Shown here: piece after piece, positions 1 through 5,651 of the stretch
Position numbering within the stretch: the first letter of the stretch is position 1
Layout of the letters: the number at the start of each line of letters is the position of its first letter
Assembly: GCA_020052215.1 (NCBI GenBank)
Contig: JAGVPN010000250.1
Coordinates: forward strand, 1-6,401
Direction: 5' to 3'
From: Syntrophobacterales bacterium
Lineage (GTDB): Bacteria > Desulfobacterota > Desulfobaccia > Desulfobaccales > 0-14-0-80-60-11
Length of the DNA stretch: 6,401 bases
Position numbers and translations under genes: made by a program
Notes under the pieces: generated by a model
Databases searched by the model: none
Told to the model about the DNA's origin: nothing
The model's input: only the letters and a program-made list of their open reading frames with translations

Positions 1-1
1 C

Positions 2-109
2 TACCGGATGATTCGTGACGGTCGGATCCCCGGGGTCAAGTGGGGCTGCGGCCCCTGGCGCATCCCCCGGGAAAGCCTGGCCAGTCTGCTGCCGGGCGAA
101 AGGTTTTAG
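2..109 (+). CDS. C-terminal end of an excisionase/MerR-like helix-turn-helix DNA-binding protein (partial)
   Basis: The reading frame enters from the left edge and ends at TAG 107-109, leaving 35 residues. The visible peptide begins YRMIRDGRIPGVKWG and continues with PWRIPRESLASLL. This matches the second half of the excisionase-type HTH domain (HTH_17 / MerR-like): the recognition helix ends in (Y/L)RxIRxGxIP, a two-strand wing follows, then the WRIPRExL signature. Such domains bind DNA and occur in small regulators, phage excisionases and at the ends of larger proteins. The N-terminal part lies outside the window, so total length, partners and target are unknown. The gene stops 232 nt before ftsH and is probably a separate unit. 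The family call rests on motif memory over a short peptide. Confidence 0.6.
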   Translation, partial: YRMIRDGRIPGVKWGCGPWRIPRESLASLLPGERF

Positions 110-176
110 ACCCGCCCGCCTCACCGATGGGCTTTATTACACCCCCCACGCCCTGGACCCTGCCATCTCCTTTTAT

Positions 177-208
177 AATGGGGAAACCGCCGGGTCTGGG
201 GCCCCATT
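177..208. repeat. Small inverted repeat in the ftsH leader
   Basis: AATGGGG at 177-183 is exactly complementary to CCCCATT at 202-208, with an 18-nt loop between them. A TATAAT hexamer (174-179) overlaps the left arm. No run of T follows the right arm, so it is not a standard intrinsic terminator. It could be a weak terminator for the upstream HTH gene, an operator, or chance. Confidence 0.3.
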
Positions 209-273
209 CCCTCTTCTCCCGCCTGAATTAAGCCAACCGCACAATTCACCTTGCATTTTTCGTCCACGAAACG

Positions 274-303
274 TAAACTAATCCGTGGTAAAATCTATAT
301 AAT
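274..303 (+). promoter_or_regulatory. Candidate sigma-70-type promoter region of ftsH
   Basis: A perfect TATAAT lies at 298-303, about 38 nt before the ftsH ATG, in a locally AT-rich stretch. No good -35 box sits 16-18 nt upstream (the bases there are TAAACT/AAACTA). An alternative pairing is TTGCAT (251-256) with TAAACT (274-279) at 17-nt spacing. Both are weak by consensus. A promoter somewhere in 250-310 is likely because the preceding gene ends more than 230 nt upstream, but the exact hexamers are inference. Confidence 0.35.
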
Positions 304-332
304 TGATATAACCATGGCGTTTGCCTGCGTTT

Positions 333-337
333 AAGGA
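333..337 (+). promoter_or_regulatory. Ribosome binding site deciding the ftsH start
   Basis: AAGGA ends 4 nt before ATG 342. It supports 342 as the true start rather than the in-frame TTG at 321, which has no purine-rich site upstream and would add seven residues not expected before the first membrane helix. Confidence 0.7.
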
Positions 338-341
338 CCCA

Positions 342-2207
342 ATGAATAACCGTTTGAGCCCATTTTATAAGAATATCGCCCTGTGGCTGCTCATTACTCT
401 GGTAATGATCTTCCTGTTCAATTACTTCAACAGTGTGGAGCACGCCCGGAGCAAGGCCACCATCAATTACAGTAAATTTATCGATCTGGTAAAAGCTGAT
501 AAAGTCCAAAAGGTTACGCTTCAGGGCGAGGAAATCAGCGGCGAAATGGAAGAAGGCAAGGCCTTCAAGAGTTACGCCCCCGCCGACCCGGATCTGATCA
601 AGCTCCTCCAGGCTAAGAAGGTGGAGATCACCGCCAAGCCCAAGGATGATTCTCCCTGGTACACCACCCTGCTGGTCTCCTGGCTGCCCATGCTGGTCTT
701 AGTGGGCGTTTGGATCTTCTTTATGCGCCAGATGCAGGCCGGCGGCGGTAAAGCTATGTCCTTCGGCAAGAGCCGGGCCCGCCTCATGACGGAAAACACC
801 GTCAAAATTACCTTTAGCGATGTGGCCGGCATCGAGGAATCCAAAGAAGAAGTGTCGGAAATCATCGATTTCCTCAAAGATCCCAAAAAGTTCACCCGGC
901 TGGGCGGCCGCATCCCCAAAGGGGTTCTCCTGGTGGGCGCCCCGGGTACCGGTAAAACCCTCCTGGCCCGGGCCATCGCTGGCGAAGCGGGGGTTCCCTT
1001 CTTCAGTATCAGCGGCTCCGACTTTGTCGAAATGTTCGTGGGCGTAGGTGCCGCCCGCGTACGAGACCTGTTCATCCAGGGCAAGAAGAGCGCCCCGTGT
1101 ATCATCTTCATTGATGAAATTGACGCCGTGGGCCGTCACCGGGGCGCCGGTTTAGGCGGCGGCCACGATGAGCGGGAACAGACCTTGAACCAGCTCCTGG
1201 TGGAGATGGACGGCTTTGAGGCCAATGAAGGGGTTATCCTCATCGCCGCCACCAACCGCCCGGACGTCCTGGACCCGGCCTTGCTGCGCCCCGGCCGCTT
1301 CGACCGTCAGGTGGTGGTCCCCATCCCCGACCTCAAGGGGCGGGAAGCCATCCTCAAGGTCCATACCCGCCGCACTCCCCTGGCCGACTCCGTGGACCTT
1401 TCCATCCTGGCCCGGGGCACTCCCGGATTTTCTGGCGCCGACCTGGAAAACCTGGCCAACGAAGCCGCCCTGTTCGCGGCCCGCCGGGGCAGTGACGCGC
1501 TCACCATGCCCGACTTCGAGCAGGCCAAAGACAAGGTCCTCATGGGCACGGAACGCCGCAGCCTCATTTTGACTGAGCGGGAACGCCTGAACACCGCCTA
1601 TCACGAGGCCGGTCATACCCTGGTGGCCAAGTGCACCCCGGGTGCCGACCCCATCCACAAGGTCACCATCATTCCCCGGGGCCGGGCCTTGGGCCTCACC
1701 CAGCAACTGCCCCTGGATGAACGGCACACCTATCCCAAAGAGTATCTCGTCGATGTCCTGACGGTGCTGTTGGGGGGCCGGGCCGCCGAACAACTGATCT
1801 TTAAGCATTTTACCACCGGCGCCGGCAACGACCTGGAACGGGCCACCGATCTGGCCCGCAAGATGGTGTGCAATTGGGGCATGAGCGATGAGCTGGGCCC
1901 CGTTACCTTCGGGAAAAAGGACGAACACATCTTTTTGGGCCGGGAGATCTCCCAGGCCAAAGATTTCAGTGAGGAGACCGCCCGGGTCATCGACCACGCC
2001 ATCAAGAACCTGGTCTTCAACTCCTACAATCAGGCCAGGGACCTGCTGACCACCCATCGGGGCCAACTGGAAGCCCTGGCCCAGGCCCTCCTGGAAAAGG
2101 AAACCCTGGACAGTGCCGAAATCGACCGGATATTGGACTCATTCCAAGATCCCGCCGAACCCTCGGAAATCTCGGCCCAACTGCCCCTGGGCTTCCAACA
2201 GGCATAA
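342..2207 (+). CDS. ftsH: ATP-dependent zinc metalloprotease FtsH
   Basis: FtsH is a hexameric inner-membrane AAA+ protease that extracts and degrades misfolded membrane proteins and selected regulators. The 621-residue product is close to the usual 610-650. Visible in order: first membrane helix about residues 12-29; a short periplasmic domain; second membrane helix about 109-127; AAA module with Walker A GAPGTGKT (199-206, Lys205), pore motif FVG (232-234), Walker B IDE (Asp258, Glu259) and arginine-finger segment LRPGRFDR (Arg316, Arg319); then the M41 peptidase domain with HEAGH (421-425) and a probable third zinc ligand, Asp497, in the [10 protein letters not shown] segment. All key residues are present, so it should be active. 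The start at ATG 342 is chosen for its Shine-Dalgarno. folP begins 2 nt after the stop, so the two are very probably co-transcribed. Confidence 0.97.
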   Translation: MNNRLSPFYKNIALWLLITLVMIFLFNYFNSVEHARSKATINYSKFIDLVKADKVQKVTLQGEEISGEMEEGKAFKSYAPADPDLIKLLQAKKVEITAKPKDDSPWYTTLLVSWLPMLVLVGVWIFFMRQMQAGGGKAMSFGKSRARLMTENTVKITFSDVAGIEESKEEVSEIIDFLKDPKKFTRLGGRIPKGVLLVGAPGTGKTLLARAIAGEAGVPFFSISGSDFVEMFVGVGAARVRDLFIQGKKSAPCIIFIDEIDAVGRHRGAGLGGGHDEREQTLNQLLVEMDGFEANEGVILIAATNRPDVLDPALLRPGRFDRQVVVPIPDLKGREAILKVHTRRTPLADSVDLSILARGTPGFSGADLENLANEAALFAARRGSDALTMPDFEQAKDKVLMGTERRSLILTERERLNTAYHEAGHTLVAKCTPGADPIHKVTIIPRGRALGLTQQLPLDERHTYPKEYLVDVLTVLLGGRAAEQLIFKHFTTGAGNDLERATDLARKMVCNWGMSDELGPVTFGKKDEHIFLGREISQAKDFSEETARVIDHAIKNLVFNSYNQARDLLTTHRGQLEALAQALLEKETLDSAEIDRILDSFQDPAEPSEISAQLPLGFQQA

Positions 2208-2209
2208 CC

Positions 2210-3106
2210 ATGTCGGGCCTGATTAACCCCTCCGGCCCGGTGGAGATGCCGGAGCGCCGTCATATCTGGGCGGCGCTTCTAACTGCGCCTCGCCCTCTGG
2301 TCATGGGGGTGCTCAACGTCACCCCCGACTCCTTTGCCGACGGCGGCCGTTTTTTCGACCCTGACGCCGCCCTGGCCCAGGCCCGGGCCCTGGTGGTGGC
2401 CGGCGCCGACATCCTGGACATCGGCGGTGAATCCACCCGGCCCTTTGCCGATCCCGTTTCTCTGGAGGAGGAACTGCGCCGCGTCTTGCCGGTCATCGAG
2501 ACCCTGGCGCCCGAAATCAAGGTCCCCATCTCCATCGACACCTACAAGGCGAAGGTAGCCCGGGCCGCCCTGAACGCCGGAGCCACCATCATCAATGATA
2601 TCAGCGCCCTCCGCTTCGACCCGGATATGGCCCCCCTGGCCGCCGAACTGCAAGCGCCGGTGGTCCTGATGCACATGCAGGGCACCCCCAGGGATATGCA
2701 GCGCCAGCCCCGCTACCACGACCTGCTGGGAGAGATCAGGGACTTCTTCCGGGAACGCTTGGATTTCGCCGCTTCCCGGGGCCTCCCCCCTGATCTCCTG
2801 GTCCTGGACCCCGGCATCGGTTTCGGCAAAACCTGGCAACACAATCTGGAGATCTTGAACCACCTGGAGGTCTTCCTGGATTTGGGTTGTCCCCTGCTGG
2901 TGGGAGCTTCCCGGAAAGCCTTCATCGGGCATATCCTGGACCTCCCCGCCGGTGAAGAACGAGATGTCGGCACCCTGGCGGCCCTGGCCGTGGCGGTCAT
3001 GCGCGGCGCCCGGATCGTCCGCACCCACAACGTGGCCTATGCCCGCCAGTTTCTCGCCGTGCTGGAGGCGATTAGCCAAGCCCCGGCTGGAGCAACTCCC
3101 TGTTAG
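2210..3106 (+). CDS. folP: Dihydropteroate synthase
   Basis: This cytoplasmic TIM-barrel enzyme joins p-aminobenzoate to 6-hydroxymethyl-dihydropterin diphosphate to give dihydropteroate in folate synthesis, and is the sulfonamide target. The 298-residue product carries the family signatures: LNVTPDSF (35-42, Asn36), DIGGESTRP (70-78), IIND near Asn129-Asp130, DPGIGFGKT (199-207, Lys207), GASRKAF (232-238, Arg235 and Lys236) and RTH (271-273). After ESTRP the usual Gly-Ala is Phe-Ala, which I recall in deltaproteobacterial homologues. It starts 2 nt after ftsH with only a weak AGG (2200-2202) upstream, suggesting translational coupling. ATG 2246 (residue 13) is an alternative start, since conserved sequence begins near residue 28. 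The last residues abut a repeat-like segment that starts at the stop codon. Confidence 0.96.
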   Translation: MSGLINPSGPVEMPERRHIWAALLTAPRPLVMGVLNVTPDSFADGGRFFDPDAALAQARALVVAGADILDIGGESTRPFADPVSLEEELRRVLPVIETLAPEIKVPISIDTYKAKVARAALNAGATIINDISALRFDPDMAPLAAELQAPVVLMHMQGTPRDMQRQPRYHDLLGEIRDFFRERLDFAASRGLPPDLLVLDPGIGFGKTWQHNLEILNHLEVFLDLGCPLLVGASRKAFIGHILDLPAGEERDVGTLAALAVAVMRGARIVRTHNVAYARQFLAVLEAISQAPAGATPC

Positions 3107-3160
3107 GCTGCTGAAAAACTGTTTCTTTGTCATACTGAGCGAAGCGAAGGATCTCAAAGT
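3107..3160. repeat. Dispersed intergenic repeat-like segment (GAGCGAAGCGAAGGATCT type)
   Basis: The core at 3129-3155 reads GTCATACTGAGCGAAGCGAA followed by GGATCTC. It closely resembles a short sequence I recall as scattered through intergenic regions of many bacterial genomes (GTCATTCTGAGCGAAGCGAAG type). It is preceded by GGCTGCTGAAAAACTG directly after the folP stop, which also looks like part of a repeat. There is no second copy in this window, so the family assignment is from memory. Confidence 0.5.
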
Positions 3161-3186
3161 CAGCGCCTCATAAGCCGGCCCAGTTA

Positions 3187-3222
3187 TTCCCCCCTTTGAA
3201 AAAGGGGGGTTAGGGGGGATTT
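3187..3222. repeat. C-run/G-run hairpin repeat, copy 1
   Basis: CCCCCCTTT (3189-3197) pairs perfectly with AAAGGGGGG (3201-3209) around a GAA loop, followed by TTAGGGGGGATTT. The right part, AAAGGGGGGTTAGGGGGGAT, recurs at 5492-5511. Two copies in two separate spacers mark this as a dispersed repeat. The strong stem could also slow or stop transcription leaving folP, though no T-run follows. Confidence 0.75.
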
Positions 3223-3265
3223 GTATTAACCCATTTAAATCATTTAATTTCCGGCCTTTTTAGCG

Positions 3266-3282
3266 GGTGCGCCCGGCGCACC
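3266..3282. repeat. Short perfect hairpin upstream of cdaA
   Basis: GGTGCGC (3266-3272) and GCGCACC (3276-3282) form a 7-bp GC-rich stem with a CCG loop. It is followed at once by the palindrome TTGGTACCAA (3283-3292). Function is unknown: part of a repeat, an operator or an RNA structure. Confidence 0.5.
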
Positions 3283-3358
3283 TTGGTACCAACTCGCTTA
3301 ACGTTTATCACCCTTAACCCTTCTAAGAAATAGGTTGGAGATAACCGGCGGGGCCTGG

Positions 3359-3433
3359 TACGGATTTGCGATCAAAGAGGTTTTTGCAGCCGCAGGCGAC
3401 AGCACGCGCCACCTGTTTGATTGCGACTTCGTA
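3359..3433. repeat. 75-nt imperfect palindrome upstream of cdaA
   Basis: The 23-nt left arm (3359-3381) matches the reverse complement of the right arm (3411-3433) at 18 of 23 positions. As RNA, three of the five mismatches become G-U pairs, giving 21 paired positions. The 29-nt loop region contains a further GGCG (3395-3398) / CGCC (3407-3410) pairing that abuts the right arm. It ends about 61 nt before the cdaA ATG, so it could be a leader structure if transcription starts upstream, or a palindromic mobile repeat. Confidence 0.55.
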
Positions 3434-3494
3434 TAAAAGCCTTCGCCTCCCGATTACCTGAAATCACCGGAAAGGATTCGCCCTCGCCCCCACC

Positions 3495-4298
3495 ATGTTG
3501 AATTTTTTAGGCAATCTGCGCTGGCAGGATGGTGTCGACATCATCCTGGTCGCCATCGTCATTTACCAGGTGGTGCTGATCCTGCGCGGTACCCAGGCCA
3601 TCCCGGTCCTGGCCGGGCTCTTCCTCCTGTTTCTCGCCTATCTGGTGGCCCGGCAACTGGAGTTTTTCACCCTGGAATGGCTCCTGGACATCATTGTCAA
3701 GAGCTTTATGCTCATTGTCATCATTCTCTTCCAGGCCGACATCCGCCGGGTCCTCAGTCGCATGGGCAAAAAGGCCCTGGCCCCAGGCGGCATCGACGCC
3801 CCGCTTACCATTGAGGAAGTCTGCGAGGCCGCCGACACCATGGCCAGCCGCTACATCGGCGCCCTCATCGTCATGGAGCGCTATATCGGCCTGTCGAATT
3901 TTCTCGAAGGGGCCATCAAGTTGGACGCCCTGGTCACCAAAGAGTTGCTGGTTACGCTGTTCTGGCCCCACAACCCCACCCATGACGGCGCCGTCATTCT
4001 CCAGGGGGACCGGGCCGTGGCCGCCGGTTGTCTGATGCCCCTGTCCCGCGACCCCAACCTGGACCCCACCCTGGGCACCCGCCATCGGGCCGCGGTGGGG
4101 ATCACCGAGCAAAGCGACGCCCTGGCCCTGGTAGTCTCCGAGACCTCCGGACAGATCTCCCTGGCCCAGGGGGGAAAACTGCAACGCGGTCTTACCCGGC
4201 TGCAACTGCGTCAGGCCCTCCAGGATCTCCTGGAAACCCCGGCCCATAACCGAGGAAACTGGATTGAAAAGCTGGTTCGGCACTTTAAAACGCAATAG
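3495..4298 (+). CDS. cdaA: Membrane diadenylate cyclase (c-di-AMP synthase)
   Basis: CdaA condenses two ATP molecules into the second messenger c-di-AMP, which controls potassium and osmolyte uptake and is linked to cell-wall homeostasis. The 267-residue product has three membrane helices (about 14-32, 35-54 and 60-79), a short linker, then the cytoplasmic DAC domain. Signatures are HDGAVIL (Asp164-Gly165-Ala166) and RHRAA (Arg196-His197-Arg198), followed by VVSETSGQIS (Glu216). Length and architecture fit the CdaA/DacA class rather than DisA. ATG 3495 is the first usable start; the only purine-rich site, GGAAAGGA at 3469-3476, is 18 nt away, so initiation looks weak or Shine-Dalgarno-independent. 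cdaR overlaps the end by 35 nt, so the two should be translated from one mRNA. Confidence 0.96.
   Translation: MLNFLGNLRWQDGVDIILVAIVIYQVVLILRGTQAIPVLAGLFLLFLAYLVARQLEFFTLEWLLDIIVKSFMLIVIILFQADIRRVLSRMGKKALAPGGIDAPLTIEEVCEAADTMASRYIGALIVMERYIGLSNFLEGAIKLDALVTKELLVTLFWPHNPTHDGAVILQGDRAVAAGCLMPLSRDPNLDPTLGTRHRAAVGITEQSDALALVVSETSGQISLAQGGKLQRGLTRLQLRQALQDLLETPAHNRGNWIEKLVRHFKTQ
4253..4258 (+). promoter_or_regulatory. Ribosome binding site supporting the TTG start of cdaR
   Basis: AGGAAA lies inside the end of cdaA, with AGGA (4253-4256) ending 7 nt before TTG 4264. The spacing is good and supports TTG as a genuine start. Confidence 0.7.
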
Positions 4299-5181
4299 GC
4301 TCCTGAAACTCCTTTCCCTCCTGCTGGCCCTCGCCTTCTGGTTCGCGGTCAGCGGTGAGGAGCGCACCGAGACCTCCCTCAACATGACCCTGGAAATGGT
4401 CAATCTGAACCAAAATCTTATGGTCACCAGCGAGGTCCCTTCCGCCATTCAGGTCCGGGTCGTCGGCTCCCGCTCCATTGTCAACAATCTGTCCCAGGCC
4501 CGCCTCACCCAAACCCTGGACCTGAACGGTTATAAAAGCGGCCGTCACACCTTCTCTCTCGGCCCCAACAGCCTCTCCCTGCCCCGGGGGGTTCAGGTGG
4601 TCCGCATCCAGCCTAACCCAATCACCCTGACCCTGGTCGCCACCATCACCCGGACCCTGCCCATCAAACCGGTCTTGGAAAACAATCCCGCCGAGGGCTA
4701 CGAGCTCGTAAGCGTTAATACCCGCCCGGCTCAGGTGACCGTGAAAGGCCCTGCCCCGGAACTGGCCGAACTGAAATTTATCCCCACCCTCCCCATTGAC
4801 CTGTCCTTCATCAAGGAACACACGGTCATCGCCACGGATTTGGACTTCAAGAACCTCCACCTGGCCCTGAAAGATCCGGTCCCCATCCTGGCGGACCTCC
4901 AGGTCAACCCCAAAGCCATCACCCGGACCTTTTCCGGCATCCCCGTTTTAACCGACCCCCAAGAGGCCCGGGTGTTCCCGGCCCAAGTCACCCTCACCCT
5001 TAAAGGCCCCTGGCCCCTGGTGCAAGGCCTCAAGGCCGAAGACCTCAAGGCCCGGGTGGACACCCGCAACCTGGCCCCCGGCCGCCACCGCCTCACCGTC
5101 TCCGTGGAATTGCCCGGCGGCGTCAGCCTGGTGCGTTCCCGCCCCGCCATCGTCACCGTTACTTTAGCCAGGTCCTCCTGA
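4264..5181 (+). CDS. cdaR: YbbR-domain protein CdaR, regulator of diadenylate cyclase
   Basis: CdaR binds CdaA at the membrane and modulates c-di-AMP synthesis in the organisms where it has been studied. The 305-residue product starts with a basic N-terminus (Lys2, Lys9, Arg10, Arg12, Lys15) and one membrane helix at about residues 13-29, placing the rest outside the cytoplasm. Three YbbR-like repeats follow, at roughly 32-125, 126-220 and 221-303, each with the V(Q)V(K/R)G-type strand pattern (VRVVGS, VTVKGP, LTLKGP). Family members have one to four such repeats. The TTG start is required, because the next in-frame ATG (4384) would remove the membrane helix. It overlaps cdaA by 35 nt, and no glmM follows, unlike in many genomes. 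The symbol is given by homology of position and domain type. Confidence 0.93.
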   Translation: MKSWFGTLKRNRLLKLLSLLLALAFWFAVSGEERTETSLNMTLEMVNLNQNLMVTSEVPSAIQVRVVGSRSIVNNLSQARLTQTLDLNGYKSGRHTFSLGPNSLSLPRGVQVVRIQPNPITLTLVATITRTLPIKPVLENNPAEGYELVSVNTRPAQVTVKGPAPELAELKFIPTLPIDLSFIKEHTVIATDLDFKNLHLALKDPVPILADLQVNPKAITRTFSGIPVLTDPQEARVFPAQVTLTLKGPWPLVQGLKAEDLKARVDTRNLAPGRHRLTVSVELPGGVSLVRSRPAIVTVTLARSS

Positions 5182-5240
5182 AAGCAGCAGTTGGGGCCGG
5201 CGCAATACTAACGATCAGTTCCTTACGGACACAACGAAGC

Positions 5241-5336
5241 ATGAAAATGTCGCACCGTCGCCCTCGGCGGTGAGATGTAGGACAGCCGCCCCCGGCTGTT
5301 CATGGGCAGGCGAGGGCGCCGGCCCTACACTTTCAT
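5241..5336. repeat. 96-nt imperfect palindromic element with nested hairpins
   Basis: The first 30 nt (5241-5270) match the reverse complement of the last 30 nt (5307-5336) at 23 of 30 positions without gaps. This includes ATGAAAATGT against ATGAAAGTGT at the tips and an exact CGCCCTCG (5259-5266) / CGAGGGCG (5311-5318) pair. The centre is a perfect 7-bp hairpin, ACAGCCG (5282-5288) / CGGCTGT (5293-5299). The left arm can also fold alone (CACCGTCG/CGGCGGTG, 5253-5272). The shape is that of a small palindromic or MITE-like repeat; the GTAGG...CCTAC part resembles dispersed repeats I recall from other genomes. Confidence 0.65.
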
Positions 5337-5353
5337 ATAAAGCCGCAACCAAA

Positions 5354-5386
5354 CCGGTGGCACAGGCTTTCCAGCCTGTGCGCCGG
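5354..5386. repeat. Hairpin repeat (GCACAGGCT-TTCC-AGCCTGTGC)
   Basis: GCACAGGCT (5360-5368) and AGCCTGTGC (5373-5381) form a perfect 9-bp stem with a TTCC loop, flanked by CCGG on both sides (5354-5357, 5383-5386) that extends the pairing. The sequence resembles a dispersed GGCACAGGCTTTCCAGCCTG-type intergenic repeat known to me from several phyla. There is one copy in this window. Confidence 0.6.
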
Positions 5387-5428
5387 CAACCTATAGCGTT
5401 TGCCATAAATCCTTCCAGTTGCCGGTTC

Positions 5429-5461
5429 TTAAAGTCCCCCTTTTCCAAAGGGGGACTTTAA
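5429..5461. repeat. Perfect 15-bp stem-loop
   Basis: Bases 5429-5443 (TTAAAGTCCCCCTTT) pair with 5447-5461 without a mismatch around a TCC loop. The core CCCCCTTT/AAAGGGGG is related to the C/G-run repeat at 3187 and 5482 but lacks the TTAGGGGGGATT tail. It may act as a transcription barrier after cdaR, but no T-run follows, so it is listed as a repeat and not a terminator. Confidence 0.7.
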
Positions 5462-5481
5462 TACCAATTCCTTGTAGTTCT

Positions 5482-5514
5482 CCCCTTTTCTAAAGGGGGG
5501 TTAGGGGGGATTAG
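5482..5514. repeat. C-run/G-run hairpin repeat, copy 2
   Basis: CCCCTTT (5482-5488) pairs with AAAGGGG (5492-5498) around a 3-nt loop, followed by GGTTAGGGGGGATTA. The right half is identical to that of copy 1 (3201-3221) over about 20 nt, while the left half has diverged by a few bases. Confidence 0.75.
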
Positions 5515-5574
5515 AATGATTCCGCTATCGGAAAATACTTTTGTCATTCGCTATAAAACCTGCGGCGATAATCC

Positions 5575-5594
5575 GTTTGACGGCAATTTCGTAT
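5575..5594. promoter_or_regulatory. 20-nt motif shared with the cdaA upstream region
   Basis: GTTTGACGGCAATTTCGTAT matches 3415-3434 at 16 of 20 positions. The two copies end 57 nt before the uppP ATG and 60 nt before the cdaA ATG, in the same orientation. It could be a shared regulatory site or the end of a diverged repeat; nothing here decides between these. Confidence 0.3.
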
Positions 5595-5651
5595 CACCGG
5601 CCCCTGCCCTCTGACCCCTGATCACTTTCTCGTTGCCTGCCCATATCTGCC

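Larger units (their letters stand above)
3107..3494. other. Non-coding spacer between folP and cdaA with repeats and palindromes
   Basis: No credible gene is seen in these 388 nt on either strand. From left to right it holds a dispersed-repeat-like segment (3107-3160), a C/G-run hairpin repeat (3187-3222), a 7-bp perfect hairpin (3266-3282), the 10-bp palindrome TTGGTACCAA (3283-3292) and a 75-nt imperfect palindrome (3359-3433). A TATAAA at 3432-3437 could be a -10 box for cdaA, but no -35 box is visible at proper spacing. I see no c-di-AMP riboswitch, tRNA or canonical intrinsic terminator with a T-run. Confidence 0.7.
5182..5651. other. Repeat-rich non-coding spacer between cdaR and uppP
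   Basis: No plausible gene is seen in these 470 nt. It contains a 96-nt imperfect palindrome (5241-5336), a hairpin of a different type (5354-5386), a perfect 15-bp stem-loop (5429-5461), a second copy of the C/G-run repeat (5482-5514) and a 20-nt motif shared with the cdaA upstream region (5575-5594). Nothing recognisable is seen in 5182-5240. TATAAA at 5552-5557 is a possible -10 box for uppP, without a matching -35. Confidence 0.75.

Noticed and set aside
114..137. Intrinsic terminator after the HTH gene (GCCC...GGGC then TTTATT)
   Set aside because: Only four base pairs with an 11-nt loop; too weak to call.
181..207. Heat-shock (sigma-32) promoter for ftsH, from CCCCAT at 202-207
   Set aside because: No CTTGAAA-like -35 box is present at 13-15 nt spacing, and it lies 135 nt from the start codon.
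314..334. Six-codon ORF (MAFACV) ending at the ftsH ribosome site
   Set aside because: A leader peptide was considered, but it has no ribosome site, no repeated or regulatory codons and is short enough to be chance.
321..341. TTG 321 as the ftsH start
   Set aside because: No Shine-Dalgarno upstream, while ATG 342 has AAGGA four bases before it and gives a family-like N-terminus.
1152..2066. 304-codon minus-strand frame within ftsH
   Set aside because: It lies antisense to the conserved AAA and peptidase coding sequence. Its composition is typical of high-GC shadow frames.
2279..3157. 292-codon minus-strand frame across folP
   Set aside because: It shadows the complete, motif-bearing folP and begins inside the dispersed-repeat segment; no family features.
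3223..3494. c-di-AMP (ydaO-type) riboswitch upstream of cdaA
   Set aside because: None of the conserved ydaO core segments could be recognised. The structure there is a simple long palindrome.
3507..4448. 313-codon minus-strand frame across cdaA and the cdaR start
   Set aside because: It spans two well-supported + strand genes and has a Gly/Gln/Asp-rich, low-complexity translation.
3107..5651. CRISPR array, because of several repeats in the spacers
   Set aside because: The repeats differ in sequence and are not regularly spaced; no unit is repeated more than twice.
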